The notes beneath the pieces are model-generated. The model was not told the origin of the DNA, did no database searches, and saw nothing but the letters and a program-made list of their open reading frames with translations. A DNA stretch of 54,632 nucleotides from contig JAFGKD010000070.1 of NCBI GenBank assembly GCA_016928775.1, forward strand, positions 1 to 54,632. The letters run 5' to 3'. This DNA comes from Candidatus Zhuqueibacterota bacterium. Its GTDB lineage: Bacteria > Zhuqueibacterota > Zhuqueibacteria > Residuimicrobiales > Krinioviventaceae. Of this stretch, positions 43,129-51,184 are shown piece after piece. Position numbers and translations under genes: made by a program. Positions within the stretch are counted from its first letter, which is position 1. Each line of letters starts with the position of its first letter.

Positions 43129-43879
43129 ATAATTCTCTCAGTGAAACATGAACGTAATCCCGGATGATGAGCTCTTGCTCGTCGCTTTTAATAACAGCAA
43201 AACCATTTTCATCCAATCCGACAAACTTTCCATAAATATTGGCGTTGTTTTGTCTAATCGCAACAATGCCGTTTAAAGAACCGCAATAGTCGCACCACAG
43301 CGCTCGCACCGTCGCTCGACTTTCGGAATGTTGAATCAGAGGATAGACGATATTCATCATCCGGAGTACAGCATTTAAAAGAGTGTTGATATCATAAGCC
43401 TTCTCTGTTGTGGTCAAAATAGAGCCTGCTGTTTCGCGAACCTCCTCGGGAAAATCAGCTCTTTCTTCATTCACATTGAGTCCGACACCAATAATGAAGT
43501 CAATTTTCCCTGACCTGGTGACAGCATCCACCAGGATGCCACCAATCTTTTTCCCCGCCAGGATGATATCATTTGGCCACTTTATAAAAGCCCGGATACC
43601 GAGTGATCGAAGAGCCTTGACAACAGCAACGGCCGGAAAAAGGTGCATAAAAGTAAAAATATGCGCGTCAGATTTTTGCGACAAAATAACTGAAAATGTC
43701 AAACTCTTTTGTCGACATGAAAACCATTGCTTTTGTCCCCTGCCCCGGCCATGCGTTTGCTCGGTGGCGACAACGACCGTGCCAGTGTGCAACTGGGAAG
43801 CGAAACGCTTTAAATAGCTGTTCGTGGAATCGATTTTGTCGAGCCGTATGATACGAGAACCAATTCGCATATTAAACAT
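43112..43879 (-). CDS. birA: Biotin--[acetyl-CoA-carboxylase] ligase
   Basis: 255 residues from the ATG at 43879 (GGAG eight bases upstream); the frame is open to 43900. It has LDKIDSTNSYLKRF, THGRGRGQKQWFS (the biotinyl-AMP loop GRGRxxxxW), FIKWPNDIILAGKKIGGILV with the catalytic Lys, and GVGLNVNEERADFP. There is no N-terminal helix-turn-helix, so it is a monofunctional ligase and not a repressor. Its start overlaps the xerD stop by eight bases. Confidence 0.93.
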   Translation of the reverse strand: MFNMRIGSRIIRLDKIDSTNSYLKRFASQLHTGTVVVATEQTHGRGRGQKQWFSCRQKSLTFSVILSQKSDAHIFTFMHLFPAVAVVKALRSLGIRAFIKWPNDIILAGKKIGGILVDAVTRSGKIDFIIGVGLNVNEERADFPEEVRETAGSILTTTEKAYDINTLLNAVLRMMNIVYPLIQHSESRATVRALWCDYCGSLNGIVAIRQNNANIYGKFVGLDENGFAVIKSDEQELIIRDYVHVSLRELYDTCN

Positions 43880-44801
43880 CTTTTGCTCTCCACAGCGCAC
43901 CGCTTTCCAGCGGATGAAACTTCTGATGTACTTGTTTCAGATAATTGCGGTCCAGGTGTGTATAAATTTGCGTCGTGATGATATCCGCGTGTCCCAGCAT
44001 TTCCTGCACTGCCCTCAAGTCCGCACCGCCTTCAATAAGATGCGTGGCAAAGGAATGTCGGAGAGAATGCGGGCTAATGACTTTAGAGATGCCAGCTTCC
44101 AACGCATATTTTTTCAAATGAATCCACACACTTTGGCGGCTGATTTTTTTGCCAAACCTGTTGAGAAAAATCAAGTCGCCAGATAGGCCGAGCGCTGCGA
44201 GGCGAACGCGCGGTCCCTGAATATACAATCTGATCCAATCGAGCGCTGTTTCACCGACGGGTACGAGACGCTCTTTGCCACCTTTGCCAAAAACACGAAT
44301 AAACTCATCCTGCCAGAAAATATCTTGCAGTTTGAGCCCAACAAGTTCCGATACTCGAACGCCGGTCGCATAGGCGGTTTCGAGCATGGCGCGATCCCGC
44401 AAGCCCTTGTCTGTTGAGGTATCCGGTTGATTGAGGATCCGCTCTATCTCATCTGTGGACAATACTTCCGGAAGCTTCATCCATGGTTTAGGGACGACAA
44501 TATTTTCAGTCGGATCAGCCGATGTGACATCTTCGCCAATGAGAAAGTGATGAAAAGCTCGCACCGCCGACAAGTTGCGCGACACAGTTGCTGCACATAG
44601 TGTCAAATCATGCAGCATCTCTAAAAAGGCGTACACATTTTGGTGGGAAATCATTTGGGGATTCGTCAGACCTCCCTCTTGAAGAAAGCTTGTATATCGT
44701 TCAAGATCTTTCTGATAGGCCAGGACAGTATTGGCCGCAACTTGACGTTCAATTCGCAAATAATCAATAAAACTTTTCAGAGAATCGGATAATGTCAACA
44801 A
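43872..44801 (-). CDS. xerD: Site-specific tyrosine recombinase XerC/XerD
   Basis: 309 residues. N-terminal SAM-like core-binding domain (FIDYLRIERQVAANTVLAYQ) and a C-terminal catalytic domain with Arg in ATGVRVSELVGL, Lys in GKGGKERLVPVG, HSLRHSFATHLIEGG, GHADIITTQIYTH (His and the Tyr nucleophile). Normal length. It resolves chromosome dimers at dif. It lies in a housekeeping run, so it is not a mobile-element integrase. XerC versus XerD cannot be settled by eye, although the sequence reads closer to XerD. Confidence 0.92.
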   Translation of the reverse strand: MLTLSDSLKSFIDYLRIERQVAANTVLAYQKDLERYTSFLQEGGLTNPQMISHQNVYAFLEMLHDLTLCAATVSRNLSAVRAFHHFLIGEDVTSADPTENIVVPKPWMKLPEVLSTDEIERILNQPDTSTDKGLRDRAMLETAYATGVRVSELVGLKLQDIFWQDEFIRVFGKGGKERLVPVGETALDWIRLYIQGPRVRLAALGLSGDLIFLNRFGKKISRQSVWIHLKKYALEAGISKVISPHSLRHSFATHLIEGGADLRAVQEMLGHADIITTQIYTHLDRNYLKQVHQKFHPLESGALWRAKDV

Positions 44802-44813
44802 GGTAAAGTATGG

Positions 44814-45251
44814 CTATTTTTCAGGTAAAATATCTTCGGCCAGTGATAATGCGACGCCCGACAACATGATCTCAGGACCGAGTGTGATGAAATCGCCCGA
44901 CAAAATATCACGGTCAACATTTGAATACAAACTACAGCCGGCTTCTTTTTCAACGATGAGTCCGGATAATTTTCCGCCGGATTCGCCAATAAAAGTGACT
45001 TCTCCCAGCATGTCACTGACAACGTAACCCGTGCAAAAATGGAGTTGCAGGTGTGCGCATTGCGCGTAAACGCTTATCAAATTTCCCTCTCTTGCACCTA
45101 TCGGAATATTGGGATAAATCTCTAATGAAATTTTATTATTACGTTCAGTATTAACAATTTCAAAGCGATAATTATTACCCTTGAATTTGGCTTTTACACC
45201 TAACACGTGAGAGATCCGCTGGATATCTTGTTTTTCGAAAACGTTCTTCAT
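44814..45251 (-). CDS. Uncharacterised protein upstream of xerD
   Basis: 145 residues from the ATG at 45251, with GGTGGA about nine bases upstream; an ATG at 45266 is possible. It is not recognised. The chain is mixed alpha/beta with no signal peptide or membrane segment: KNVFEKQDIQRISHVLGVKA, FEIVNTERNNKISLEIYPN, LHFCTGYVVSDMLGEVTFIG and SLYSNVDRDILSGDFITLGP. The strand-rich core might be a small-ligand or adaptor domain. It ends 12 bases before xerD begins, so it is probably in the same transcript. Confidence 0.7.
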   Translation of the reverse strand: MKNVFEKQDIQRISHVLGVKAKFKGNNYRFEIVNTERNNKISLEIYPNIPIGAREGNLISVYAQCAHLQLHFCTGYVVSDMLGEVTFIGESGGKLSGLIVEKEAGCSLYSNVDRDILSGDFITLGPEIMLSGVALSLAEDILPEK

Positions 45252-45331
45252 TTTCCGATCCACCATGAGAATATTCAATTTACACAGGGAGTTACGTCAC
45301 TTTAATGTCTTTGTTTCGCCGGCCAAAATCT

Positions 45332-45364
45332 AAAAAAAACCCCACCATCATAAGCGGGGTTTTT
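45332..45364 (-). terminator. Intrinsic terminator after the cold-shock gene
   Basis: On the minus strand, aaaaacccc / ggggttttt pairs around a 12-base loop and ends in eight T. It lies 29 bases after the csp stop. The A-run on the other side makes it usable in both directions. Confidence 0.8.
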
Positions 45365-45392
45365 AGGTCATTTGGGAATGTCTGCAAAGATG

Positions 45393-45593
45393 TTAGCCAA
45401 TCGAGACTCTCGTGGCTTGTAATCCTTTGTCTCCTCTCACCACATCAAACTCGACTTCACTACCTTCAGACAGGGTCTTGAATCCATCCATATCGATGAC
45501 TGAATAGTGGACAAATACATCTTCACCTTCATCCTGTTCAATGAATCCAAAGCCTTTGTTATCATTGAACCATTTGACTCTCCCTCTTGGCAT
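45393..45593 (-). CDS. Cold-shock-domain protein
   Basis: 66 residues: [20 protein letters not shown] carries the RNP1 motif KGFGFI, and [20 protein letters not shown] carries the RNP2 motif VFVHY. It binds single-stranded RNA and DNA. It is monocistronic, with its own consensus promoter (45702-45730), a leader of about 100 bases and an intrinsic terminator. The long leader is like those of temperature-controlled csp genes, though no specific structure was proven here. Confidence 0.96.
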   Translation of the reverse strand: MPRGRVKWFNDNKGFGFIEQDEGEDVFVHYSVIDMDGFKTLSEGSEVEFDVVRGDKGLQATRVSIG

Positions 45594-45701
45594 TGAAACG
45601 GCCCTCCTGCTTTAGCCGGATAAATTGACAACCAGATTTGTAGAAGTTATCTGCCGTTAATTTAGGTCTCAATTATCCTGTTCTCCCTACAAATCGTCTT
45701 T

Positions 45702-45730
45702 AATATATTAACCTGAGCGACATTTGTCAA
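45702..45730 (-). promoter_or_regulatory. Consensus promoter of the cold-shock gene
   Basis: On the minus strand, TTGACA (45725-45730) and TATATT (45702-45707) have a spacer of exactly 17 bases. The start of transcription would be near 45695, about 100 bases before the ATG. It starts 26 bases after the rpe stop codon. Confidence 0.75.
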
Positions 45731-45755
45731 GCGTAAGTTTAATTTTTTTAGAAAC

Positions 45756-46430
45756 TCACGTCATCTGCCCTGCAGCAACTGCCGCTGAATTTTTAATTCG
45801 CTGAAATGCATCGGCAATATGTGCTGCGTCAAAAATAGAGCTGCCGGCGACCAGTACAGTTGCACCAGCTTTGACCACAGAGGGAGCTGTTGTCTCGTTG
45901 ATCCCGCCATCGACCTGTATCTCATAATCCAAAGCGTGTTGGCGCTTGAAATCATGCAAAAAGACAATTTTATCCAGCATCTCCGGAATAAACTGCTGGC
46001 CGCCGAAGCCGGGTTCAACAGTCATGACAAGCACCAGCTCGACTTTGTGCAAAACCGGCTCAAGCAAAGAAACAGGTGTTGCCGGATTGAGCGTGACGCC
46101 GGCCTTTCGTCCCAGACTATGAATTTTGTCAATCGTCGCCCACAGGTGCGGGCACGCTTCGACGTGCACAGTTATTTGATCAACGCCAGCATCACTAAAG
46201 CTTTCCAGATAATCATCCGCATTCTCGATCATCAAATGGGCATCCAGAGGCAAAGTTGTCAATTTGCGAATGCCGGCGATGATCAGAGGACCAAAAGTGA
46301 TGTTGGGCACAAAATGCCCATCCATAATATCGAGGTGAATCCAGTCTGCACCGGCATTTTCTACGCTCATGATTTGTTCGCCAAGTCGTGAAAAATCCGC
46401 ACTCAGAACCGAGGGGGCCATTTTCACCAT
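45756..46430 (-). CDS. rpe: Ribulose-phosphate 3-epimerase
   Basis: 224 residues. It has MAPSVLSADFSRLGEQI, WIHLDIMDGHFVPNITFGP (metal His and catalytic Asp), DAHLMIENADDYLESF, MTVEPGFGGQQFIPEML and IQVDGGINETTAPSVVKAG, all standard. It interconverts ribulose 5-phosphate and xylulose 5-phosphate. It is the last gene of the radA-tgt-yajC-fmt-rsmB-PASTA run and overlaps the PASTA gene by seven bases. Confidence 0.97.
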   Translation of the reverse strand: MVKMAPSVLSADFSRLGEQIMSVENAGADWIHLDIMDGHFVPNITFGPLIIAGIRKLTTLPLDAHLMIENADDYLESFSDAGVDQITVHVEACPHLWATIDKIHSLGRKAGVTLNPATPVSLLEPVLHKVELVLVMTVEPGFGGQQFIPEMLDKIVFLHDFKRQHALDYEIQVDGGINETTAPSVVKAGATVLVAGSSIFDAAHIADAFQRIKNSAAVAAGQMT

Positions 46431-47203
46431 GCCACTTCCCCCCTCTCTGCACCGGCGATTTTGCTGATTACGATATTGACAGTGTCTCCGGGAACCGCAC
46501 GCGCGCCGGGTTCCAATGATTGATATATGACGAGATTTGGCTCGACCTGGGTAGATTCTCGATAGTTCACCCGCCCTTTGGTGAGCTGAGACTTTTGTAT
46601 CAAGATTTCCGCCTCTTCCAGCGATTTGCCATACATGTTGGGGATATAAATGTCTGTTGGCTCTTCACCCAGGCTGACGGTAATATCAAGAGCAGTTCCA
46701 GCAAATATTTCAACATCCGGCTGAATCGCCTGATCCATCACAACCTCTTCGGGATAATAGCCATCAAAATCGTAGGAGATTTTTCCGACCCTGAGCTGAT
46801 TCTGAAGAATAGTAAAACGAGCATCGCGCACATTCATACCTATTAACTTGGGAACAACGACCGGCCGCATGCCCTTTGAAAAAGTCAAATAAATACGGCG
46901 TCCTTTTTTCACGTATGTATTCGCCAATGGATTCTGAAAAATCACATACCCTGCCGGCAATGTGTCATCAAACTTGGTCTCGTTTCGTATTGGCTCCAGG
47001 TTCGCATACCCTATTATTTTTTCCGCAGCCGATGCACTCAAATTTGTGACGTGCGGAACACGTATTCGCTGCCAATGCCGAGTGTATAACGGCATAGCAA
47101 AAAAAACGACGAATAAATAGAGACTGACAAGTGTCGTGACAATAATCAATAAAGGAATCAATAATCCCGATCGGGATTTATTTTTTCTTTTTGTTTTCAT
47201 CAT
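46424..47203 (-). CDS. Membrane-anchored protein with three PASTA domains
   Basis: 259 residues. A basic cytoplasmic start (MMKTKRKNKSRSG), one membrane helix (LLIPLLIIVTTLVSLYLFVV) and three PASTA domains: about 48-115 (RVPHVTNLSASAAEKIIG), 116-185 (VVVPKLIGMNVRDARFTILQ) and 186-255 (IYIPNMYGKSLEEAEILIQK). PASTA domains bind peptidoglycan fragments; here there is no kinase or transpeptidase domain. Together with neighbouring rsmB, rpe and fmt this is a common bacterial gene block in which PASTA domains are usually fused to a kinase or penicillin-binding protein. It overlaps rsmB by four bases. Confidence 0.88.
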   Translation of the reverse strand: MMKTKRKNKSRSGLLIPLLIIVTTLVSLYLFVVFFAMPLYTRHWQRIRVPHVTNLSASAAEKIIGYANLEPIRNETKFDDTLPAGYVIFQNPLANTYVKKGRRIYLTFSKGMRPVVVPKLIGMNVRDARFTILQNQLRVGKISYDFDGYYPEEVVMDQAIQPDVEIFAGTALDITVSLGEEPTDIYIPNMYGKSLEEAEILIQKSQLTKGRVNYRESTQVEPNLVIYQSLEPGARAVPGDTVNIVISKIAGAERGEVAW

Positions 47204-48459
47204 GGTTGTTTTCTCTTTATCATTTTTGCAGCAAAACTGCCATCCATATCGTGTTTGTGTGGCCAGGTTCGAACAAAGCCGTGCGGGGTTACAAACGCCG
47301 CTGGTATCTTTTGTGTATGCGCATTAACAATTTCAAAATCCGGATTATTGCACAGAAATTTCTCGACAATCCTCTCGTTTTCCTGGGGATCGACCGTGCA
47401 TGTCGAATAAATGAGAATTCCATTAGCCCGGACCAACGATCCTGCGGATTCGATAAGGTCTTGTTGGATGGCCTGCAATTCAAAAATATCCTGCAGTTGC
47501 TTTTTCCAGCGCACGTCCGGCTTTTTGCGCAAAACACCCAAACCGGAGCACGGCGCATCTAACACAACGATATCAGCCTGGTGAATGGGGGCTCGCCTCG
47601 CATCGGCGACAACCGGGAACACTGATGTGAGCTGCAGACGCTGGACAGAATTTCGTAAAAGCTGTACTCTTTGTTTTTTTATATCGCAGCTGAGGACGCA
47701 ACCCTGATCGTGCATGAGCTCGGCCAGGTGTGTCGATTTGCCGCCGGGTGCTGCGCACAGATCTGCGATCGTCTGCCCGGGTTGTGCTTGAGCGATCAGG
47801 CCGGGCAAACCAGCGCTCTCATCCTGAATCGTCATCAAGCCCTGTTCCAACAGGCGCGAGCGCACGTCATAGCTGATGGATGTGATACGATAAAAGCCGG
47901 GAACCGCTGATACCTGAAAAAGCACATCATATTGATTCAACATATCTGCAAAATCAGGCATGGAAATTTTATGCTGATTCACCCGCACCGACAATACTGG
48001 TGAAACATTGTTCGCATGACACAAAACACGCGTCTCGTCCTGGCCAAACAAATTGATCCAGCGATCGACGATCCATTCCGGAAAAGATTCTGTGACAGCG
48101 AGAAAAAGCACAGGATCACGCACAGGATCAGGAAATTTAATCGCCTCTGGTTGGCGGACAAATGTTCGCAAGATGCCATTCATCACACCCAGCCATCTGT
48201 GCTGTTTTTGGCTGCGGGCAATCTTGATGCTCTCGTTCACCGCGGCAAATGCCGGCACTTTCATAAAGTTTATTTGATATAGCGCCTGCCACAATAGCCA
48301 TCGCACCGGCGGCGGCAATTGATCCTTTTTACCGGAAAAAAGCTGATCAACAATCCAATCCAATCGCTTTTTCCAGCGAACAGTGCCGCGCACCAGTTCA
48401 GTGACAAAGCCGCGATCCCGTTCAGGTAATTCGTAACGTTCCAGATAGTGCGAAAGCAC
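47200..48459 (-). CDS. rsmB: 16S rRNA (cytosine967-C5)-methyltransferase; N-terminus unresolved
   Basis: 419 residues if it starts at the GTG at 48459. It has a NusB-like domain (ERYELPERDRGFVTELVRG) and a methylase core with DLCAAPGGKSTHLAEL, VLDAPCSGLGVLRKKPDVRW and YSTCTVDPQENER (catalytic Cys). The conserved NusB start, SPRAVAHAAVSRIEGENAY, lies upstream in the same frame (48525-48460). No ATG, GTG or TTG precedes it before the stop at 48574-48576. Thus the true start needs a rare codon, or the A-rich run near 48529-48540 hides a frameshift. The enzyme makes m5C967 in 16S rRNA. Confidence 0.9.
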   Translation of the reverse strand: MLSHYLERYELPERDRGFVTELVRGTVRWKKRLDWIVDQLFSGKKDQLPPPVRWLLWQALYQINFMKVPAFAAVNESIKIARSQKQHRWLGVMNGILRTFVRQPEAIKFPDPVRDPVLFLAVTESFPEWIVDRWINLFGQDETRVLCHANNVSPVLSVRVNQHKISMPDFADMLNQYDVLFQVSAVPGFYRITSISYDVRSRLLEQGLMTIQDESAGLPGLIAQAQPGQTIADLCAAPGGKSTHLAELMHDQGCVLSCDIKKQRVQLLRNSVQRLQLTSVFPVVADARRAPIHQADIVVLDAPCSGLGVLRKKPDVRWKKQLQDIFELQAIQQDLIESAGSLVRANGILIYSTCTVDPQENERIVEKFLCNNPDFEIVNAHTQKIPAAFVTPHGFVRTWPHKHDMDGSFAAKMIKRKQP

Positions 48460-48704
48460 GATATCCGTGTATGCATTCTCGCCCTCGATACGAGAAACCG
48501 CTGCATGCGCTACAGCGCGAGGTGAGATTTTTCTTTTTTGGCTTTCGATGCGAACTTTTACTAAATAATCGAGTTATCGTTTTGCTAAAAAATGGATCAA
48601 AAAATTGTAAATCAACCGAGTCAATATCCACAAAGCATTTGCCAGTATGATATTTATGATAATTTCCCTCGGTGTTCTCTGTGAGCTCGTTGGTATAGTA
48701 CGCA

Positions 48705-49643
48705 CTATTCGGATGAGCCAAATTTTTCGCCGGGCTCAATTCGCGCACCACGAATAAATTCTGCCGCACTCATCGACTTTTTGCCTTCCGGCTTGAGTCT
48801 CAGAACCGAAATTATCCCGTCGCCGGTTTGCACATCAATCGGACCATTCTTGCCAATGCGTGTAATGGTGCCCGGGCCAACAGAGTGAGTGCCAGCGCCA
48901 TTCATGGCTGTTCGCAAAATTTTGATTAATTTGCCTCGGAATTTTGTTACACTGCCCGGCAGCGGCGATAATCCACGAACCAAATTATGAATCTCACGCG
49001 CTCCTTTCAGCCAATCAATCTGCTCCAACTCTTTGGTAAGCTTGGGGGCCAGCGTTGCATCACCAACCTGCTGCTGTGGAATCAGAGTATTGGAGACAAT
49101 ACCATTCACCGTCTCCAAAACCAGCTCCGCACCTCGGAGAGCGAGGAGATCATGTAATTCGCCCGCCGTCATCTCCTCGGTTATTGGTATACGGCGCTGT
49201 AGTAAAATATCACCCGTATCCACAGTTTTGTTGAGGAAAAAGGTTGTCAATCCGGTTTCCTGTTCTCCATTGATCAGCACCCAATTGATCGGCGCCGCGC
49301 CCCGATATTTTGGCAATAAAGAGGCGTGCAAATTAAAGGTCCCTTTTGGCGGCAGCGTATAAACGATCTCCGGCAAAATTCGAAATGCGACAATGACAAA
49401 CAGGTCAGCATTCCAGGCGGACAATTCACCGACAAACTGTGGATCTCGCAGTTTTTCCGGCTGCAGGATCGGAAGATCGAAATCGAGTGCGACCCGTTTG
49501 ATCGCGGATGGTCGCAACTTTTGCCCGCGTCCTGCCGGCTTGTCCGGCACCGTGACAACGCCGACCACCGTGTGCTCACTATAAACGAGTCTTTCCAGAC
49601 TGGGGACGGCGAACTCGGGTGTTCCCATAAAGACAAGTTTCAT
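48705..49643 (-). CDS. fmt: Methionyl-tRNA formyltransferase
   Basis: 312 residues: MKLVFMGTPEFAVPSLERLV, then VVTVPDKPAGRGQKLRPSAI, NLHASLLPKYRGAAPINW (catalytic His and the SLLPKYRGA loop) and GLTTFFLNKTVDTGDIL. A C-terminal domain starts near LAPKLTKELEQIDW. It formylates initiator Met-tRNA. The start overlaps the yajC stop by four bases. A 245-base gap lies between its stop and the rsmB GTG. Confidence 0.97.
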   Translation of the reverse strand: MKLVFMGTPEFAVPSLERLVYSEHTVVGVVTVPDKPAGRGQKLRPSAIKRVALDFDLPILQPEKLRDPQFVGELSAWNADLFVIVAFRILPEIVYTLPPKGTFNLHASLLPKYRGAAPINWVLINGEQETGLTTFFLNKTVDTGDILLQRRIPITEEMTAGELHDLLALRGAELVLETVNGIVSNTLIPQQQVGDATLAPKLTKELEQIDWLKGAREIHNLVRGLSPLPGSVTKFRGKLIKILRTAMNGAGTHSVGPGTITRIGKNGPIDVQTGDGIISVLRLKPEGKKSMSAAEFIRGARIEPGEKFGSSE

Positions 49644-49993
49644 TTTCTTTTTGCGCTCGCAGAACGCTCTTCGGCTGTCAAATTCTGCGCAATTGAGCTT
49701 CTCACTAGTTCTACCTTGACGTTTTTATCGAGCTCAAGAATAAGAACCTTGTCGTCATTCTTGAATCCCTTGACTACACCATAAAAGCCGCCAACCGTCA
49801 AAATTCGATCGCCAGGCTGAACTTCCTGAACCATTCTTTGATGCTGTTTTTGTTTGCGAGCCTGCGGCCGAAAAATCAGCAGCCACATGATCAAAAAAAT
49901 AAGAATCAGTGGCAAAAACATACCTAAAGGATTGCCGGTTTGCTGGCCCGTTCCGGACGGGCCTGTCATCAAAAAAAATAAAAGCACAAACAT
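49640..49993 (-). CDS. yajC: Preprotein translocase subunit YajC
   Basis: 117 residues from the ATG at 49993, with GGAGGAG six bases upstream. A single membrane helix (FLPLILIFLIMWLLIFRPQ) ends in the family motif FRPQARKQKQHQ, followed by VQPGDRILTVGGFYGVVKG. It binds SecDF and is part of the Sec export machinery. It lies between tgt and fmt; tgt-yajC is a widespread pair. Confidence 0.95.
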   Translation of the reverse strand: MFVLLFFLMTGPSGTGQQTGNPLGMFLPLILIFLIMWLLIFRPQARKQKQHQRMVQEVQPGDRILTVGGFYGVVKGFKNDDKVLILELDKNVKVELVRSSIAQNLTAEERSASAKRK

Positions 49994-50014
49994 GTACTCC
50001 TCCAATTTTTATAA

Positions 50015-51145
50015 TCATCCTTGATTGTTTGTGTATCGAGCTAAAAACTCTTTTTTGAATTCCAGGAAGCGGTCTTGCAGGATTGCTTTGCGAGCTCGCT
50101 TCACAAGGGCAATATAAAAAAATAAATTGTGATAACTCAACAATTTTAATACCAGCAGTTCCTTTGCCATGTAAAGATGACGCAAATAGGCACGGGAAAA
50201 ATGTCGACATGTCATACAGGTACACTCTTTATCAAGCGGCTCAAAGGCTTCTTTATTTTGGTTATTTTTAATATTTATCGGACCATCTGCGGTAAAGGCC
50301 TGGCCATTGCGGCCATTCCTGGTCGGCAAGATACAATCGAACATGTCGATGCCGTGCTGAATACCTTCGAGCAGATCCTCGGGTTTGCCAACGCCCATGA
50401 GATAGCGCGGTTTGTTTTCCGGCAACAGTTCGGTCACAATATCTGTCATTTCGTACATGGCTTGTTTGGGTTCACCAACGGACAAGCCGCCTATGGCATA
50501 TCCGGGAAAATCAAGATCTCTGAGCGCAAGGGTGCAGTCGCGCCGACACTCTGCGTAGACACTTCCCTGCACAATGGCAAAGATGGTTTGTGAAAAACCA
50601 TGCCTCGCTGGAATCTCTTGAAATGATTTCAAGCTTTTTTCCGCCCAATCAATGGTGAGCCTGATCGATTCTCGCACGTAGCTATATTCCGCCGGATAAG
50701 AGACGCACTCGTCGAGCACCATCATGATATCCGAGCCGAGGTCGCGCTGAATGTCAATCACCGTTTCCGGCGAAAAAAAATGTTCCGAGCCATCCAAATG
50801 CGAGCGGAATGCAAAGCCGTCCGGGGTAATCTTATTCAGCTCGTTGAGACTGAATATTTGAAATCCCCCGCTATCAGTCAGAATCGGCTTGTGCCAACTA
50901 TTAAATTTCTGCAGTCCGCCAGCCTTGTACACAACTTTTGCTCCCGGACGCAGGTAAAGATGATAAGTATTTCCCAATATAATCTCGGCACCAATATCAT
51001 TTAAATCCTGCGGCGATATGGCCTTGACACTTCCCTGCGTGCCGACCGGCATAAATACCGGCGTAACAACATCACCATGAGCTGTTTTGAAAAGTGCCGC
51101 ACGGGCGCGGGTTTTGGCATCTTTTTTTATGAGACGAAAATTCAT
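50015..51145 (-). CDS. tgt: tRNA-guanine transglycosylase (queuine tRNA-ribosyltransferase)
   Basis: 376 residues from the ATG at 51145; a TTG two codons earlier is less likely. It has ILTDSGGFQIFSLNEL (Asp of the proton-relay site), HLDGSEHFFSPE, MMVLDECVSYPAEYSYV, AIGGLSVGEPKQAMYEM, MFDCILPTRNGRNGQAF (nucleophile Asp) and CTCMTCRHFSRAYLRHL for zinc. It exchanges guanine 34 for preQ1 in tRNAs for Asp, Asn, His and Tyr. Confidence 0.96.
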   Translation of the reverse strand: MNFRLIKKDAKTRARAALFKTAHGDVVTPVFMPVGTQGSVKAISPQDLNDIGAEIILGNTYHLYLRPGAKVVYKAGGLQKFNSWHKPILTDSGGFQIFSLNELNKITPDGFAFRSHLDGSEHFFSPETVIDIQRDLGSDIMMVLDECVSYPAEYSYVRESIRLTIDWAEKSLKSFQEIPARHGFSQTIFAIVQGSVYAECRRDCTLALRDLDFPGYAIGGLSVGEPKQAMYEMTDIVTELLPENKPRYLMGVGKPEDLLEGIQHGIDMFDCILPTRNGRNGQAFTADGPINIKNNQNKEAFEPLDKECTCMTCRHFSRAYLRHLYMAKELLVLKLLSYHNLFFYIALVKRARKAILQDRFLEFKKEFLARYTNNQG

Positions 51146-51184
51146 GAACAAAATATCTATTTTTCGAGCAAAAAATGAAATGCT

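Noticed and set aside
43872..44801. Integrase of a mobile element
   Set aside because: Length, motifs and the housekeeping neighbours (birA, coaX) identify a chromosomal Xer recombinase. No attachment repeats were seen at the tRNA genes either.
45819..46391. 190-residue plus-strand frame
   Set aside because: Complete antisense shadow of rpe, which is certain.
48422..48769. 115-residue minus-strand frame between fmt and rsmB
   Set aside because: It starts inside fmt and ends inside rsmB out of frame. It does not resemble a protein, although it matters for the possible frameshift at the rsmB start.
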